Shown here: positions 25,544-37,134 of the stretch, piece after piece
Layout of the letters: every line of letters begins with the position of its first letter
Position numbering within the stretch: the first letter of the stretch is position 1
Origin: Aquilaria yunnanensis
Taxonomy: Eukaryota; Streptophyta; Magnoliopsida; Malvales; Thymelaeaceae
Assembly (NCBI GenBank): GCA_039654915.1
Contig: CM077595.1
Location: forward strand, 47,027,501-47,091,500
Reading direction: 5' to 3'
Length of the DNA stretch: 64,000 bases
The notes under the pieces: generated by a model
What the model saw: only the letters and a program-made list of their open reading frames with translations
Told to the model about the DNA's origin: nothing
Database searches by the model: none
Position numbers and translations under genes: made by a program

Positions 25544-25855
25544 TCGAAAAAGGTAAGCCTAACTTTGGAGAGGATAAAAGAAAAGAAGGAAACAAAACTG
25601 AAGAACGACTTCAGAATAAGGAGACGACATCGAAAAAGAAGAAAAGCCTAGAAACCTAGAAAATCGAAGGACTTCGGAAAGGAAAACCCACCAAAGCTTT
25701 TGCCGCAGTCGGGATTTCGGAACGCCGTTGCTAAAACTTGCCGGAAATTGCTCCGCTGCTTACACCACCGCAAAAAAAGGAGAAAAGCTTGAGAGCAAAC
25801 GAGAGCAAAACAGAAGCAAAAGAAAGCAAGTGGGAACTCTTGAGGTAGAGGAAGG

Positions 25856-25863
25856 TTTATATA
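25856..25863 (-). promoter_or_regulatory. TATA box of the T2 antisense gene
   Basis: The minus strand reads TATATAAA about 310 nt upstream of the ATG at 25543. It is placed like the boxes in T1 and T3. Confidence 0.6.
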
Positions 25864-26357
25864 GGCCGAAGGGGGTAGGCGAATCGTCCCCATAATTACC
25901 TATTGAAGGCGAAGAGACACGGTTGATGTAATCAATGCAACTGTCCCCTAATTACCGCATGAGACATGTCAGCCAGCACAGGGAACAAGGGCACGCCTCC
26001 TAACAGCATGGATGCCTAGGCAAGCTTATCTAAAGTGACGCATTTGTCTGATCAGAAGACGTAACGTCTCACTGACAAATGACATAGGCCCAAAAAAATG
26101 GGCTATCCACCTCGGGCTGATAGAATAACTTCGGGAATGTAAAAAATTCAGCCAAGAACTAAGAAAGGCACTTGAATACCAAAGGAGCTACCTCGGTTAA
26201 GAAGAGGCATCTCATACCGCTGAAAGTCCCTCCGAAGAAGATAACCTCGGCTAGAAATTCAGTTCTGACAACTGAATTAGAGACCACCTTCCACAAAGAC
26301 TCCTATAATTTGCTCAAATAACCGAAGATATAACTTCGGCTTTCCGAGGGTGGCATG

Positions 26358-27208
26358 TGATAGCGAAAGGGCTATTACCCTTTGAACCTCCAAGCTATGA
26401 CAAAGCACCACCCTCGGAGAGGATGAGCATCATCCTCGGGGAATGTGAGCACCAACTTCTGGAAAAGAGGGTACGTAGTCCCTGACCCCCTGACCTCGAA
26501 AAATCCACCATCACCCTTGGGGAATAACAACACTGGCCTCGGAAACATGGTACATTACCATCCTTAGTAAGATGACTTGACCAGCTTTGGGAGAAGGAGA
26601 CTCACCAGCCTCGACAGGGGAAAACATCCTTCGAAAGAGGTCCTCTGTGTCGAGGAGACTTGCAAATAACTAGAGTAACCTCGGCAAAGAGGCCCTCCTA
26701 TCCCGAGAGGTCTCTTTCACCAAAGGGGTCTTATGAACATGACAAAAAGGGTTAAGGAGACTCTGACACAGAGCCCTTGCACACGCCCTTGACTCACAGA
26801 CCTCCCACGGCCCTAACTTCTAGCCAAAACGGCCTATGGCCAGCTGGAGATCCCAATCCCTGAAGGTATGGATTACATCTGACTGAACACGTGTCATGAT
26901 CTGAACGGGCTGTGTCAAACGGACTTCTCCTAATGCCCCCTATCAATACTTGGGAAATGACCTTTTTAAGACAAGACTGAACCCTTAAGAAAACTTTGCT
27001 CTCTACTCTCCATTCATTACTTGCAAAATACTGACTTGGGTGTCGGAGGCTCCTCTCCCGGAAACACACTCCGGGGACCTCCTAAACCCTGTTCTTTTGA
27101 GCGTTTCAAGCACTTTCATGTCGGAAGTCTCTCCTTCAGATACCCTCCACACCGGAAGTCCCTACTTCAGGCCATTTTGTCGTACAACGAAGATGCCAAC
27201 GGGCATCA
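26358..27208 (+). repeat. T2 3' LTR
   Basis: It starts TGATAGCGAAAGGGCTAT after a worn polypurine stretch and ends GGGCATCA, followed by the target duplication CACTG. Confidence 0.9.
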
Positions 27209-27213
27209 CACTG

Positions 27214-28634
27214 TAGTTCTAATGAGTTTCAACTCATTGGATATATCACGTTGCAATTTAACCTATCTACCAAGGCAGACGATATCATAGAAAGAGTAGC
27301 ACCAGTATCACATAGTACTCTAATGCTATAATTCTGAAATGTAAAGTTACCTTGAATGGCGGCTAGCTCTCTGGTAACTTGACTAGCCAAGGTAAGAACC
27401 CTTGGCTCAACTGCTGCTACAACCACACCAGGTCAATTTCCTATGGCATGGGGTAGAGGGAGCAAATTCCTAAGTAAACCCTATAAGGGTCGAGCCTGTG
27501 GGCATTCCCTTTCCCAATGACCACTCTATCCAATGTTGTTGTAAATGTTAGTTCCCAAGGTACATGGCCTAGAGGATGAAATCTCCTACGCCTGAGGCAC
27601 AAGCCCCCTTTCTTCCTCTTGGCCGACCATTAAGTCCCAACCACCTTTCCTTCCACTGGACATTTTCCAACACTTTTTCCTAGGTTGGATGGCCCAACCT
27701 CCACCTTCTTACTTTGAATCCTTAAGTCTTCAAACTCTCTCTGAATAGCTAATGCTTTTTGAACAATTTGGCGACAGCTCTGAATGTCCACTGTTGCCAT
27801 GTATCTCCGAAGCACAGGCTTAAGGCCTTGGAGGAATTTCTTGGCCTTTAGCTCATCATTTCCAGCTATGTATGGAGCATACCAAATGATCGAATTGTAG
27901 CATTGCTTATACTCCCTCATAGACATCTCCCCTGGAACCAGGTTTTCAAATTGAATCCTCCTCTGATCTTGTTCAGCTTCACTGATATATATTCCCGTCA
28001 GAAATTCCTCTCAAAGTTTCACCACTTGAGCACCTTTTTCTTGTGCTCTAGTCGATTGCCATTGATTTCCTTTAGCATTTCTACAACTTCATCTCACCAT
28101 AAGCTAGCCCTCCCTCTAAAAAAGAAAGGTACTAAGGCCATTCTCTGCTTTAACTCATAACCTCCACAACTAAAGAGTCGATTCATCCTATTCACGCAAT
28201 CCTTTACCTTGTCACGGTCATTTAACCCATCAAAGCTTGGTGGATCAACCATCTTGAATTTCTCAAGCAATCTCAATTGATGTGGAGTTTCTCCCCTCCT
28301 TGGAGCCTCCATAACTTCCTACTCCTCTTCATACACATAAAGCATAGTCATGCCTCTCGCAGGCCCTAAGCGCTTGCCAGTGGTTGGCATGCCTCTCTTG
28401 ACCTTGGGGTGGGTCATTCCCTTGGTCATTTCCTTCCTGGGTAGTTCCTCCATTTTCTTGGTCTGGAAATAATTCCTTTAGGATGGTGGTCATGCCTTGT
28501 GCCATTGATACCAAGGTTTGTGTCATCCCCTGAACCATATTGGATATCTTATCCAACCTTGCCACAACCAGATCACTAGAACATTCACCAGGTTCCCTAG
28601 CTCCTCTCGAAGCTCCTGACCTTGGGTCAACCAT
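27214..28634 (-). pseudogene. C1 gag and start of protease
   Basis: The gag ATG is at 28634 (MVDPRSGASRG), with a coiled stretch (LDKISNMVQGMTQTL). After a frameshift comes FKMVDPPSFDGLNDRDKV (about 28250), then SMREYKQCYNSIIWYAPYI and AKKFLQGLKPVLRRYMA (27926-27800), typical chromovirus capsid blocks. Towards the left edge is a protease core (FTFQNYSIRVLCDTGATL near 27330). Stops and frameshifts throughout show it is dead. The element leader 28635-28749 separates it from the PBS. Confidence 0.85.
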
Positions 28635-28749
28635 AGCAACTTGAAACCAAAGCCAGATGACATTCCACAAGTGTTTGTTAGTAATAATTATCCTAGCACA
28701 TAGACTTTAAACTAGATCTCAGTCCTAGCCTCCAATGAGTATGAGTTGC

Positions 28750-28761
28750 GCTCTGATACCA
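28750..28761 (-). other. C1 primer-binding site, initiator-Met type
   Basis: The minus strand reads TGGTATCAGAGC, three bases inside the LTR end (TGTCA at 28765). Confidence 0.88.
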
Positions 28762-28764
28762 AAC

Positions 28765-30237
28765 TGACATGGCTGCACTCAGTCATGCCCAAAAAGCTTG
28801 TGGGAATGAGTCTCACGGTGGTTGCAATTGGCTAGCTATATATATGTACGGAATAAAACTCCGCAATACTAGTTGATTAACCTAGAAAATGTAGGATGCA
28901 TGTTCTTTGTGCTTTGACTTAAGCTAAAAGAAATCATACGAACATTCACTTGGCCAATTATTTTTAAAGAAAACAAGCTCAAATAGTCAAAGCATACAAA
29001 ATCAACATTTGTATTGAGATTACTACATATATAAACCATGTGAGGGCATTCACAAAAAGTCATCCATGTTGCTCACCCAAGAGGAACCCTGGAGTCTAAA
29101 GCTCCAAACATAGATACAAAGGCAACTAGGAATAAACATATGCAAGTCTCTACTAAGATCCTCATAACTAACTCTCACTTTGGAGATGAATCCCAGTGGC
29201 GGGTCATAAAACCCTATCCACGTGTTTCTAGCCGCTGTGGCCAAGAAAATACTATAGTTAGTGTTGTTACTTTACTAACAAGTAACTAAGAAAACTACAA
29301 TCATAAAGAATCCCATAACAATACACCTGTGACAAAAGACTACAATGACAACCCTCAATAGTTATCAGGCTCAACATGGTCAGAATATGCACAACATAAG
29401 ATAAGGGAGTGAGAATTTTGTAATTCTCAATAAGGGATCTTCACATGCAAGAAAAATGCTAAGGACAACACATATATCATCATATGTGAGTTACTTTGAC
29501 CTCATACAGCGTGAGGCCAAACCTATGCCCATACATTTGAGTCCCTTGGGACTTGTCCTTTACCTAGTCCTTGAACTACAAGGCAAAGCCTTGTCTACAA
29601 GCAAGCATTGCTTACTAGCCTAACTAGTGAAGTTCATCACTAGTTGAACCTCTTTTATGTTCTACAGGGGCACTATGGTAGGACTGATATTTCCTAGAAC
29701 CTGAAGAATGCACTAGGTGTACCATGGTTTCCTCATCGAAGCCTTAAACCCGAAAGTGCAACTAAGGTCTCAATGGTGCTAAACCTTCCACCTCTTGTAA
29801 TGGTGTATTTGTTATGGCCTATGAATTAATTTTCTCATGAGGTATAACTACCATTTACAAAGGTATGAGAAAACCCTAAATTAAGAGAGAGTTTTTGAAT
29901 GTTCTAGTGTGCCATTGTACCATTTCAATCCTTAGGCACCCCTAGGACCATCCTTGCCCACCCCCAGATCTTCTTTTAAAAAGCTGATTTGCTAAAATAT
30001 AGCTCTAGGGCCTAGGCGCAGAAAGGGTGTCACTAGGGCCTAGGTGCTAGGAGCACCCTGCTTTGTGGATAGCAAAATGCACCCTGGGCAATGAGTCGTT
30101 GGGTGGCACCTAGGCGCCAGGACCTCGTGTCTTGAACCTCAAAAACATCCTCCTAAGACTCTCTGGAGACTTCCCATGAGTATAAGACATACAATGGGTG
30201 CTTAAACTCATCACAAACTTGTAAAACAACTTGTATA
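28765..30237 (-). repeat. C1 5' LTR, upstream part missing
   Basis: It aligns with the C1 3' LTR at 1913-3340, sharing the CTCACGGTGGTT, ACTAGTTGATTAA and GGGAGTGAGAATTTTGTAAT blocks. It is broken at 30238 by a copia LTR (TGTTGGG...). The rest of this LTR was not found to the right. Confidence 0.82.
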
Positions 30238-31205
30238 TGTTGGGTTTTGGGAGCCAAACAGTGCAGCAGAATTTAACAGAAACCCTCCATGATCCATGTG
30301 AAACAGGGTAAACCAGGTGTTCAAAAATTTTCATGCATAATTTTCGGTTGAGATCTCTCACTCAACTGTAGAGTCGAATCACAAAACCTGAATAGTTGAC
30401 GTGTTCAGGCTCTGTATGATATCCACACGAGCCTCTCGAGATCACCATGCTTCCACCACGTCCCGGCAGATGCATTTCTCTTGCGCTCGCAGTGCTAGCT
30501 TATGTCCTCCAAGGAATTGCAAGAGAAGAGTGCGGCTGTCCTTTTAGGAGGCTAGGGCAAGGAGACCTGCGAATTTCTCACTAGAGGTTGTATTTATAGT
30601 GAGACTCAACTTCCAGGCCTAATTGGTTTCAAAGCCCTAATCCAATTAGGCTTTAATTTCAGGCTTAATAATGGCTCAACTATTGGGCCCACTATTAATA
30701 CGAAATTATTGTGAAACCAAAACCCAAATTATTAGTCCATCCGCTCTAATGATCCAAATAGCTCTATGTGTGCGACCTAATAGGCTCTTACCACGTTGGC
30801 AATGATCATAAATCACATTTATGATCATAAGCAATGAGCGGTGTCTAGCAACACATCATTGCTACCCAAGTGACAAAATTGTCGATGATTCGACTAAACC
30901 TTTATGATCATCACCGATATATACCATTGTCCCTTTGTCTCCTTCGGCCATGCTTTTCACTATTCGGGTATTATGGCCTGGGACAAGCTCTACTTCTTCT
31001 GTTTTCGCTTTTGTGGGATCTTCTGCCTCGCCCCTTTCCAGCTCTTTTGCTTCTACAGCATGTGCTAAGTTGCTTGTCGAGCCTTTCGTGCTCTGACGAA
31101 CACCTTTCTTACCTCGCCTTGATCAATGAAGATCTTTGCGTCTCCTTCCTTGGTGGCGAAGGTGACGGTCAAGTACTTTACATCTGGGCGAATGTGCAGA
31201 TTTTC

Positions 31206-33338
31206 CTATGTCTGTCTGCCGAGGATGGCGTTGTATGACGAAGGAACGTCGATGACTATGAATCTTGCCATGGTAGAGGTGAACAACTCAGCAGTTCCTT
31301 TCTCCGAAGTTCCTTTCATCATCAAGGGGAGGTCGATCCACCCGAGGACAGGTAGCTCAGACGGTCCTACGCCAAATGTGGGTGAAGTAACAGCCTTGAG
31401 GTCACTCCTGGATACGCCCAAGCTTGGCAGCAAATGTGAGAACAAGACGTCTGCGTTTGACCCATCGTCCAGCAGTACCCTCTTGACGTCCCAGCTTCCT
31501 ATCCTTGCCATTATCAGCAATGGATCGTCATGGGGAAATACGATGGTGGAGCCATCCTCGCGGGCCAATTTTTTCGTTGGGCTCTGGTATTCCATCACTG
31601 CTATCTCTCTGGCCCTTCTTTTTCTTTCCGAGGATGGAAGTCCGGTTGTGATCGTCTGTATTACTCCTGCCGAAGGTGGAGGACGCCTTCTTAGACTTTG
31701 GTTCCTTCGCCTGTCTGAATCGTAATCCTCGTCATCGGGCTTTCCTTCTTCCTCTTTTTTCCCCTTCGGGGATGGCATTCTCAAATAACGCCGAAGCTGG
31801 CCCTGCTTTATCAGTGATTCAATGTACTTTTTCAACTGAAAGCAGTCTTCAGTGTCATGACCGTGATCACGGTGGAACTGACAGAACTTCTTCATGTTCC
31901 TTCTGTTGTCAGCAGTCATGCCCCTCGGTCGTTGGATTTGAGCCCCCTGTTTTTCCAACGCCATGAGGACGTTAGCCCTCGTGGTGCTCAGAGGTGTAAA
32001 GTTTTGGGGCTTCCTTCCTCCTACTCGCGTTCTCCGAGGTCGGCCTAACTGTTCTGTTGGACACCGGGCTTGCTGGCTGGACCGTTCGCCACGAGCGTGA
32101 ATATGGTCAGCCTTCGGTCCCGTCATTCTCAGCTCTTCGGCTGTCATATGTTGTTCAGCCCTTCGGTAGAATTCTCCCAGCGTGTCCGGGGGATCTTTGG
32201 AGAATTCATAAAACAAGTGCGAATCCCTCCGGAGGGCCCTCGTCATGGCGAGGATGCGGATTTCGGGGCAAAAGTCTGGAACACTGAGGGCCTCTCTGTT
32301 GAACCTCTCGACATAGTCACGGATGGTCTCCCCGTTTCTCTGTGCTATGTCAAACATCTGGACGGGCATCTTCACCGTCGGCTTGCTCCCAATGAACTGT
32401 TGGGTGAACGCCGTGGACAGCTCCTGGAACCCCCTGATGTTTCCGGGAGGCAGGGAATTGTACCAGGCAGTTGCTGGTCCTGCGAGGGTGACTTCAAAGC
32501 ACTTGCAGAGTGTAGCATCATCAGCCCCATGTAGCACCATGCTGCGTTTGTACTTTGTTAGGTGGGCCTGGGGATCAGTCCGACCCTCATAGGTCTCTAG
32601 TCGAGGTAGCCTGAAGTCACTTGGCATGGCCGTCTCGACCACTGTTCGGGCGAAAGGAGTTTCATCTCCAGAGACGGTTTCAGTTAGCCTGGCCCAAACA
32701 GGCTTGCGTGCCACCTGCTGTTCCACTCTCTCCAGCCTTGCCAAGACTTTCTCCAGGAGGAGCGCAGCACTGGGCTCCTCTTCCTGGTGCTTTGAGGTTC
32801 TTCGGTAAGAGGACTGTTGCCGTCTCTTCGGGGAGCGACTTCGATACCGAGGTGAGGGGGACCTTGCCTCTGGCGACAAACTTCTTCTGGACGGGACTTC
32901 GGGTCGTTCAGTCCTCCCTTTTTCAGCCAGCCGTGCTCCGAGGGGCAAGTTATCTGTCGAGGACTCTTCCCCTGGCTCCCCACTTCCCAAGCTATGATGG
33001 GTTGCCCTTGGGCTTTTCTCCCGAGGTCGTGCTGGCGAAGTGGGTTTTTGCGCCTGGGCTGGTTGCGGCCACCTTCGGTCTATCTGTTGTGTCATTTTAG
33101 CCACAACAGACCTCTGAAAGTCTCGTAAAAAACCCATGGTGATGACGAGAGGGCGTTCCTCTTCAGGCAAGGAAGTCTCTGGGGGACTTTGTTCGGTAGC
33201 TGGTTGGGTCTCAGGCGCGGACAGGGACTTCGGGAGTCCTTTGTCCTTCGAACGCCGAGTTTCAACAACAGCTACCTGGGAGTAGGTTCCCACAGACGGC
33301 GCCAAATAATGCCCCAAGGCATCTTCGTTTGCTGTCAT
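31206..33338 (-). CDS. T4 gag-protease open frame
   Basis: An uninterrupted frame of about 710 residues starts at an ATG inside the LTR (MTANEDALGHYLAPSVGT) and reads through the PBS. Order: variable Arg/Ser/Pro-rich N-terminus with MGFLRDFQRSVVAKMTQQ; capsid part (DFRLPRLETYEGRTDPQAHL; ATAWYNSLPPG; QQFIGSKP; REALSVPDF); zinc-knuckle variant CQFHRDHGHDTEDC, in which a His replaces the second Cys of the usual CCHC; acidic and basic linker; protease with VLLDDGSNADVLF and the end SSYNAILGRQT. A TAG at 31206-31208, where relatives have a Lys codon, ends the frame. The reading continues beyond it as a decayed stub to 30940. It is the longest open sense-strand frame of any element here. Structural protein and protease of a retrotransposon; activity is unlikely because the rest of pol is missing. 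Confidence 0.9.
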   Translation of the reverse strand: MTANEDALGHYLAPSVGTYSQVAVVETRRSKDKGLPKSLSAPETQPATEQSPPETSLPEEERPLVITMGFLRDFQRSVVAKMTQQIDRRWPQPAQAQKPTSPARPREKSPRATHHSLGSGEPGEESSTDNLPLGARLAEKGRTERPEVPSRRSLSPEARSPSPRYRSRSPKRRQQSSYRRTSKHQEEEPSAALLLEKVLARLERVEQQVARKPVWARLTETVSGDETPFARTVVETAMPSDFRLPRLETYEGRTDPQAHLTKYKRSMVLHGADDATLCKCFEVTLAGPATAWYNSLPPGNIRGFQELSTAFTQQFIGSKPTVKMPVQMFDIAQRNGETIRDYVERFNREALSVPDFCPEIRILAMTRALRRDSHLFYEFSKDPPDTLGEFYRRAEQHMTAEELRMTGPKADHIHARGERSSQQARCPTEQLGRPRRTRVGGRKPQNFTPLSTTRANVLMALEKQGAQIQRPRGMTADNRRNMKKFCQFHRDHGHDTEDCFQLKKYIESLIKQGQLRRYLRMPSPKGKKEEEGKPDDEDYDSDRRRNQSLRRRPPPSAGVIQTITTGLPSSERKRRAREIAVMEYQSPTKKLAREDGSTIVFPHDDPLLIMARIGSWDVKRVLLDDGSNADVLFSHLLPSLGVSRSDLKAVTSPTFGVGPSELPVLGWIDLPLMMKGTSEKGTAELFTSTMARFIVIDVPSSYNAILGRQT
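33285..33304 (-). other. T4 primer-binding site (Tat type)
   Basis: The minus strand reads TGGCGCCGTCTGTGGGAACC, intact. The LTR end, CATTA (a worn CATCA), lies two bases away at 33307. Confidence 0.85.
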
Positions 33339-33463
33339 GTTGACAGGTGGAGAGACTTCCTGAGGAGGGGAGCGCCTGGAGCTCTGGTTTCCCAGCTGAG
33401 GGTGCCTGAAAAGCTCAAAGAAAAGGTTAGGAGGTCCCCGGTTTGCTTTTCCGGGGAGGACCC

Positions 33464-36400
33464 TGTTAGGCACCTCCTAAGTGCTTGGCTTAGGCCAAGG
33501 AAAAACAAAGAAAGTGAGAGAAAATAGAAAGGGAAGAAAGAGGAGTCATGGAGACTGGCTCAGTGGCCTATGTGCAAAACAGGAGACTTTTAGGACTTAA
33601 TTGCACATGGGAAATGTACATTGGGAAGACTGATAGAGAACAAAAAAAAAAAAAAAAGGGGGGGGACTAAACTGTGCACCAATTTAAGTGGTACAAGTGA
33701 AACCACAAGATTAAAGATGGCAATTGTGGCCATGCAAACTTTTGTGATGGCTAGTGCAAGACTAGACCATTTTTGGGAGACAATAATGATTACTAGTCAT
33801 ATCCTTGTCTTCCACTAAGTACACTATTCACTAGTTAGCTAAACAAACTAACTAGTTGATTATTAGTTCATGGCCGGTTATGCCGTGGTTTTATATGGCC
33901 TTGGTACTTGTGTTGTTTAATTGCTTGGCAATTTGAGCCATGGGTGGACTTAAGTGTCCATTTGAGTACAAGTTGGAGTGGCGGCTTTGTGCTCTAGTGG
34001 ACTTAAGGGCTCTAATGCGCCATGCAAAGAAATGGAAGCCAAGTTAACATTTTGGCTAACTAAAAGCATTTGTGTTCGGCCGAAACAAGCTAAGTCTTTG
34101 TTCATTTCGGGCTTCCCTTGTCTTTGCGAAACCGAGAGCACCTTTGAGAGTTCTTTCACAAATTGATTTTGAATTCCAAAGAAATTTGAAGGCTTTAGGA
34201 GATTCAAGCTTGAGAAGGAGTGTTTCGGTTCTTGTTTGCTTGGAATCAAAGTGGGAACTTGGAGATTGAAGAAGAACCGAGCCAACCAAGCTAGGGTTCT
34301 TGAGGTAACTTCAATGTTTCCTTGAATTCATGGTAGTTCTTCCATGTACAAGGAACTTAAGTGTTTAATTGAAGCTATGTTAAGCTAAATGAGCAAAGTA
34401 TGTCTCGGTTTGGAAGTGGATTGTTGGCCGAATGCGTTCTTGGTGTTCTTCTTGGAGTGCATGGAAATTAATCCATGTTTGATGCTTGTTGATGCTTGTT
34501 TAACCTTGTGATAGGTTATTGTGGTGAAGGACACCAAATTTGTGGAAGTTAGCGTGTTGGCCGAAAGGTGGATTTGAGGTAACCCATGTTCTATCTTTAA
34601 TCACATGGCATTGATGCCATGAACCATGCTTATTGATGCATTGGTGTATGTATGTTGGCTTGGATTAAGTGAAGAACATGTGTATGTGAAGTGGGTATCA
34701 TGGCCGAAAGTATGGAATGGTATAATTGAATGTCCATTACTTGAATACATTGTTTGGATGCCATGAGTAATGCTATTGGATGACTTGATGGTCATATGTT
34801 GGTTTGAATGGATGAGAAACATTATAATGGGAAGTTTAGTGTAAAGGCCGAGAGCATAATTGGGTATAATACGATGTGTTACCATGGATTACATGGTAGT
34901 TATGCCATGAGCATTGTTATTTGATGGCCATAAGATCATGAAATGTGTTAGTGGATAAATGACATCATTGTGCATAGTTGGGCAATGTGGCCGAGAACTT
35001 GGGCTAAAGTACTTGAGTATGCTTGCTTGGTTACATGGCATTTGTGCCATGAATAAGTTTAGTGGATGTTTACATGCTCATGTAGTAAACAAGAATGTTG
35101 GGTAATGTAACGATGTGAAAATGTGTACTTTGGCCGAGAGATTAATACATGGTAACATAGTGCATTTCACTCGATGGCTTGGTAATACTACCATGGATAT
35201 GACTTATTGGTGACTTGAGTGTCATGTAATGTGTTGGAATTATGGGCAGTACATGTATATGGAATAATGGCACTTTGGCCGAGAGCTTAAGTGTATATGT
35301 GGGTCATAGTGTTCTTCATATGGTCATGGTATTTTGGGTCCATGAGTTGTGTAATGATGCCTATGTGTTGTCATGCTAGGCATTGGAATTGAAGAGCACT
35401 GGGACATTTGAAACTTGGTTGAGACCGAGAGCTAATTGAGGTAGGGTTCACTGACACTTGTTCTGCCTGGTACTGTATACCATGATACAAGTGTCTAGAG
35501 CGGCTAAGTGATGGTTAATTGTGCCATATGAGCTTAGCTACTAGATGGGCATAATGTGGTTACTTATTTGGTTGTTGATTAGCTAATTAACTATGGTACA
35601 TGTACTAGAAATGCAAGTAAATGTGGCCTATTTGCTTGGCATTTTGGGAGCTCCTAATGGAATTGGTATTTTGGTAAGTTTGTGTGCAAGAAATGCACAT
35701 GAGTACATGTATGGATGGATATGGCCGAGAGCCACTTTGTGAAGTGTGTGTGTGTACTTGTGTGCTTTGGTGAATTTCTTGTGCATGCTGACCCTTAAGT
35801 GAGTTACTTCCTATAATTGTGTATTTTGGTATATGCCTATGCCTGTTTTCTTGTCTTTGTGTCTGTTTTGCAGGATGAGCTAATGAACTGGAGGTTAAGC
35901 TTGAGTGAACTCTCAGCTTAACTAAATAGACTCATTTGAGTTGTTTATATATAAATGTGAATCCTACTGAGTTATATGCTCACTGCCCATTCTCTATTTT
36001 CAGGCAAAGATATTCGGCCTGAGTAGGACTAAGCTGCTTGTGTGTGTGCTTAGTGTTTATATTTGCTTGCTTTTCAAGGTATGTGCCAATGTGTGCTTGG
36101 CTTAGCAGTTGGTTTTCATTACAAGTCTTATTCTTTATTGGCCGAGACTTATGGTTAGAGTTTGCAGGCAGTAGTGGAGACTTGTCTAGGGGGAGCTATG
36201 GATATGTGGACTATGGCCTTGATCATAGTGTTTGCCTTTATGACCATGAACCAAGCCATTGGGCTAGTTTTGCAGTGTGTGCTCCTGTATGGCATACTTA
36301 AGGTCTTGTTTGACCATTAGGAGACATGGCTTGTAATAACTTGGCATATGTACTTTTGGATTCTCTTGGCTTGTAGCCATGTTTTGGACTACTAGGTAGA

Positions 36401-36961
36401 CTACTCTTTTGGTGTAGATATGTGTAGTCATTTGTGCCTAGACTTATTATGTTTGGATGGGTTTTGTATGCCAAGCTATGTATGGATTATGGATGGCGTA
36501 ATGCTTGCTTATGTTTATGTGATTATGGGCCATTGTTTGGCATGTTCATGTGATGATGGGCTTTGTTTCATGAAGACTAATGGTATAAGCATATGTACAA
36601 GTGATGACCGAATGCATCATGTATATCTTGCATATGGTTTTCAAGCCTCTAAACCAACCTTGTGGGCTTCTTGGCTGCCATATAGTTAGCACACATGATG
36701 CACACTATGTATGCACTAAAATTGCATTAGGTGAATCCTTGCTTGTAGGGCAAGTTAAGGGTTTGGGCCTTGCCCTTGCTGCAAGTTGTTATTGAAGTTT
36801 ATTAAAGCCACCTGGGCCACCTCCCAGGCCTCTTAACCTAAGAAAATAAGACTTAAAAGTTGCCATTTCTTGCTTGGCCGAGAGTTAGAAACCCAGTTTG
36901 AAGTTGGGCTGGTGGTTTTAAGTTAGTAACTTTTAGGCCAGGGCCTGAGTGAGGTGTGACA
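33464..36961 (+). mobile_element. 3.5 kb chromovirus solo LTR, TSD GACCC
   Basis: GACCC flanks it at 33459-33463 and 36962-36966. It starts TGTTAGGCACC and ends GGTGTGACA. It is a longer relative of the LTR at 11759-14257, with shared ends and the CTACTGAGTTAT...TTTTCAGG block near 35963-36004. It holds a homopurine run (A then G) near 33643-33666 and many GGCCGAGAG motifs. No coding frame is supported. Confidence 0.92.
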
Positions 36962-37093
36962 GACCCTCCGACGCCCAAGTCAGTTTTCTGAGTGAAAGTG
37001 GAGGAAGAACACTAAGGGATCAAGTGTCTTGCCTGTTTTGTGTTTTCTCAGAGGGAGGAAAATGCCCATCCTTTGCCCAGTCCCATTTCCTAG

Positions 37094-37134
37094 TATTTAT
37101 AGGAGTAGCTGGTCCGTTCAGATCATGACACGTG
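37094..37134 (-). promoter_or_regulatory. T4 LTR promoter module
   Basis: Reading minus, CACGTG (37134-37129) then TATAAATA (37101-37094). Same order and similar spacing as in T3. Confidence 0.6.

Larger units (their letters stand above)
14549..27208 (+). mobile_element. Tat-lineage Ty3/gypsy element T2
   Basis: It is complete in order: 5' LTR, PBS-like site, gag-pol, 3' untranslated region, antisense gene, 3' LTR. Flanks CACTA (14544-14548) and CACTG (27209-27213) are a target duplication with one change. The two LTRs are only about 90% alike by eye, so it is older than T3. A copia solo LTR (18921-20339) and a Tat solo LTR (22592-23451) lie within it. It interrupts the C1 protease region. 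Confidence 0.9.
1913..30237 (-). mobile_element. chromovirus-type Ty3/gypsy element C1 with nested insertions
   Basis: Read on the minus strand, the order is 5' LTR (30237 to 28765, upstream part missing), PBS 28761-28750, gag from 28634, protease at 27214 and 14548-14263, RT-RNase H-integrase with a chromodomain-like end (11758-8956), and 3' LTR 4741-1913. The order is complete although the parts lie far apart, because solo LTRs and whole Tat elements were inserted into it at 3623, 4783, 11759 and 14549. All coding parts are broken. No clean target duplication is seen (left flank CTTAG; the right end of the 5' LTR is lost). Confidence 0.85.

Noticed and set aside
32621..33100. 159-codon plus-strand open frame
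   Set aside because: It lies opposite the T4 gag frame and reflects that gene's codon bias; it has no recognisable domain.
36038..36795. Short open frames in the 33464-36961 LTR
   Set aside because: They are low-complexity, Cys-rich chance frames with no homologous frame in the related LTR at 11759-14257.
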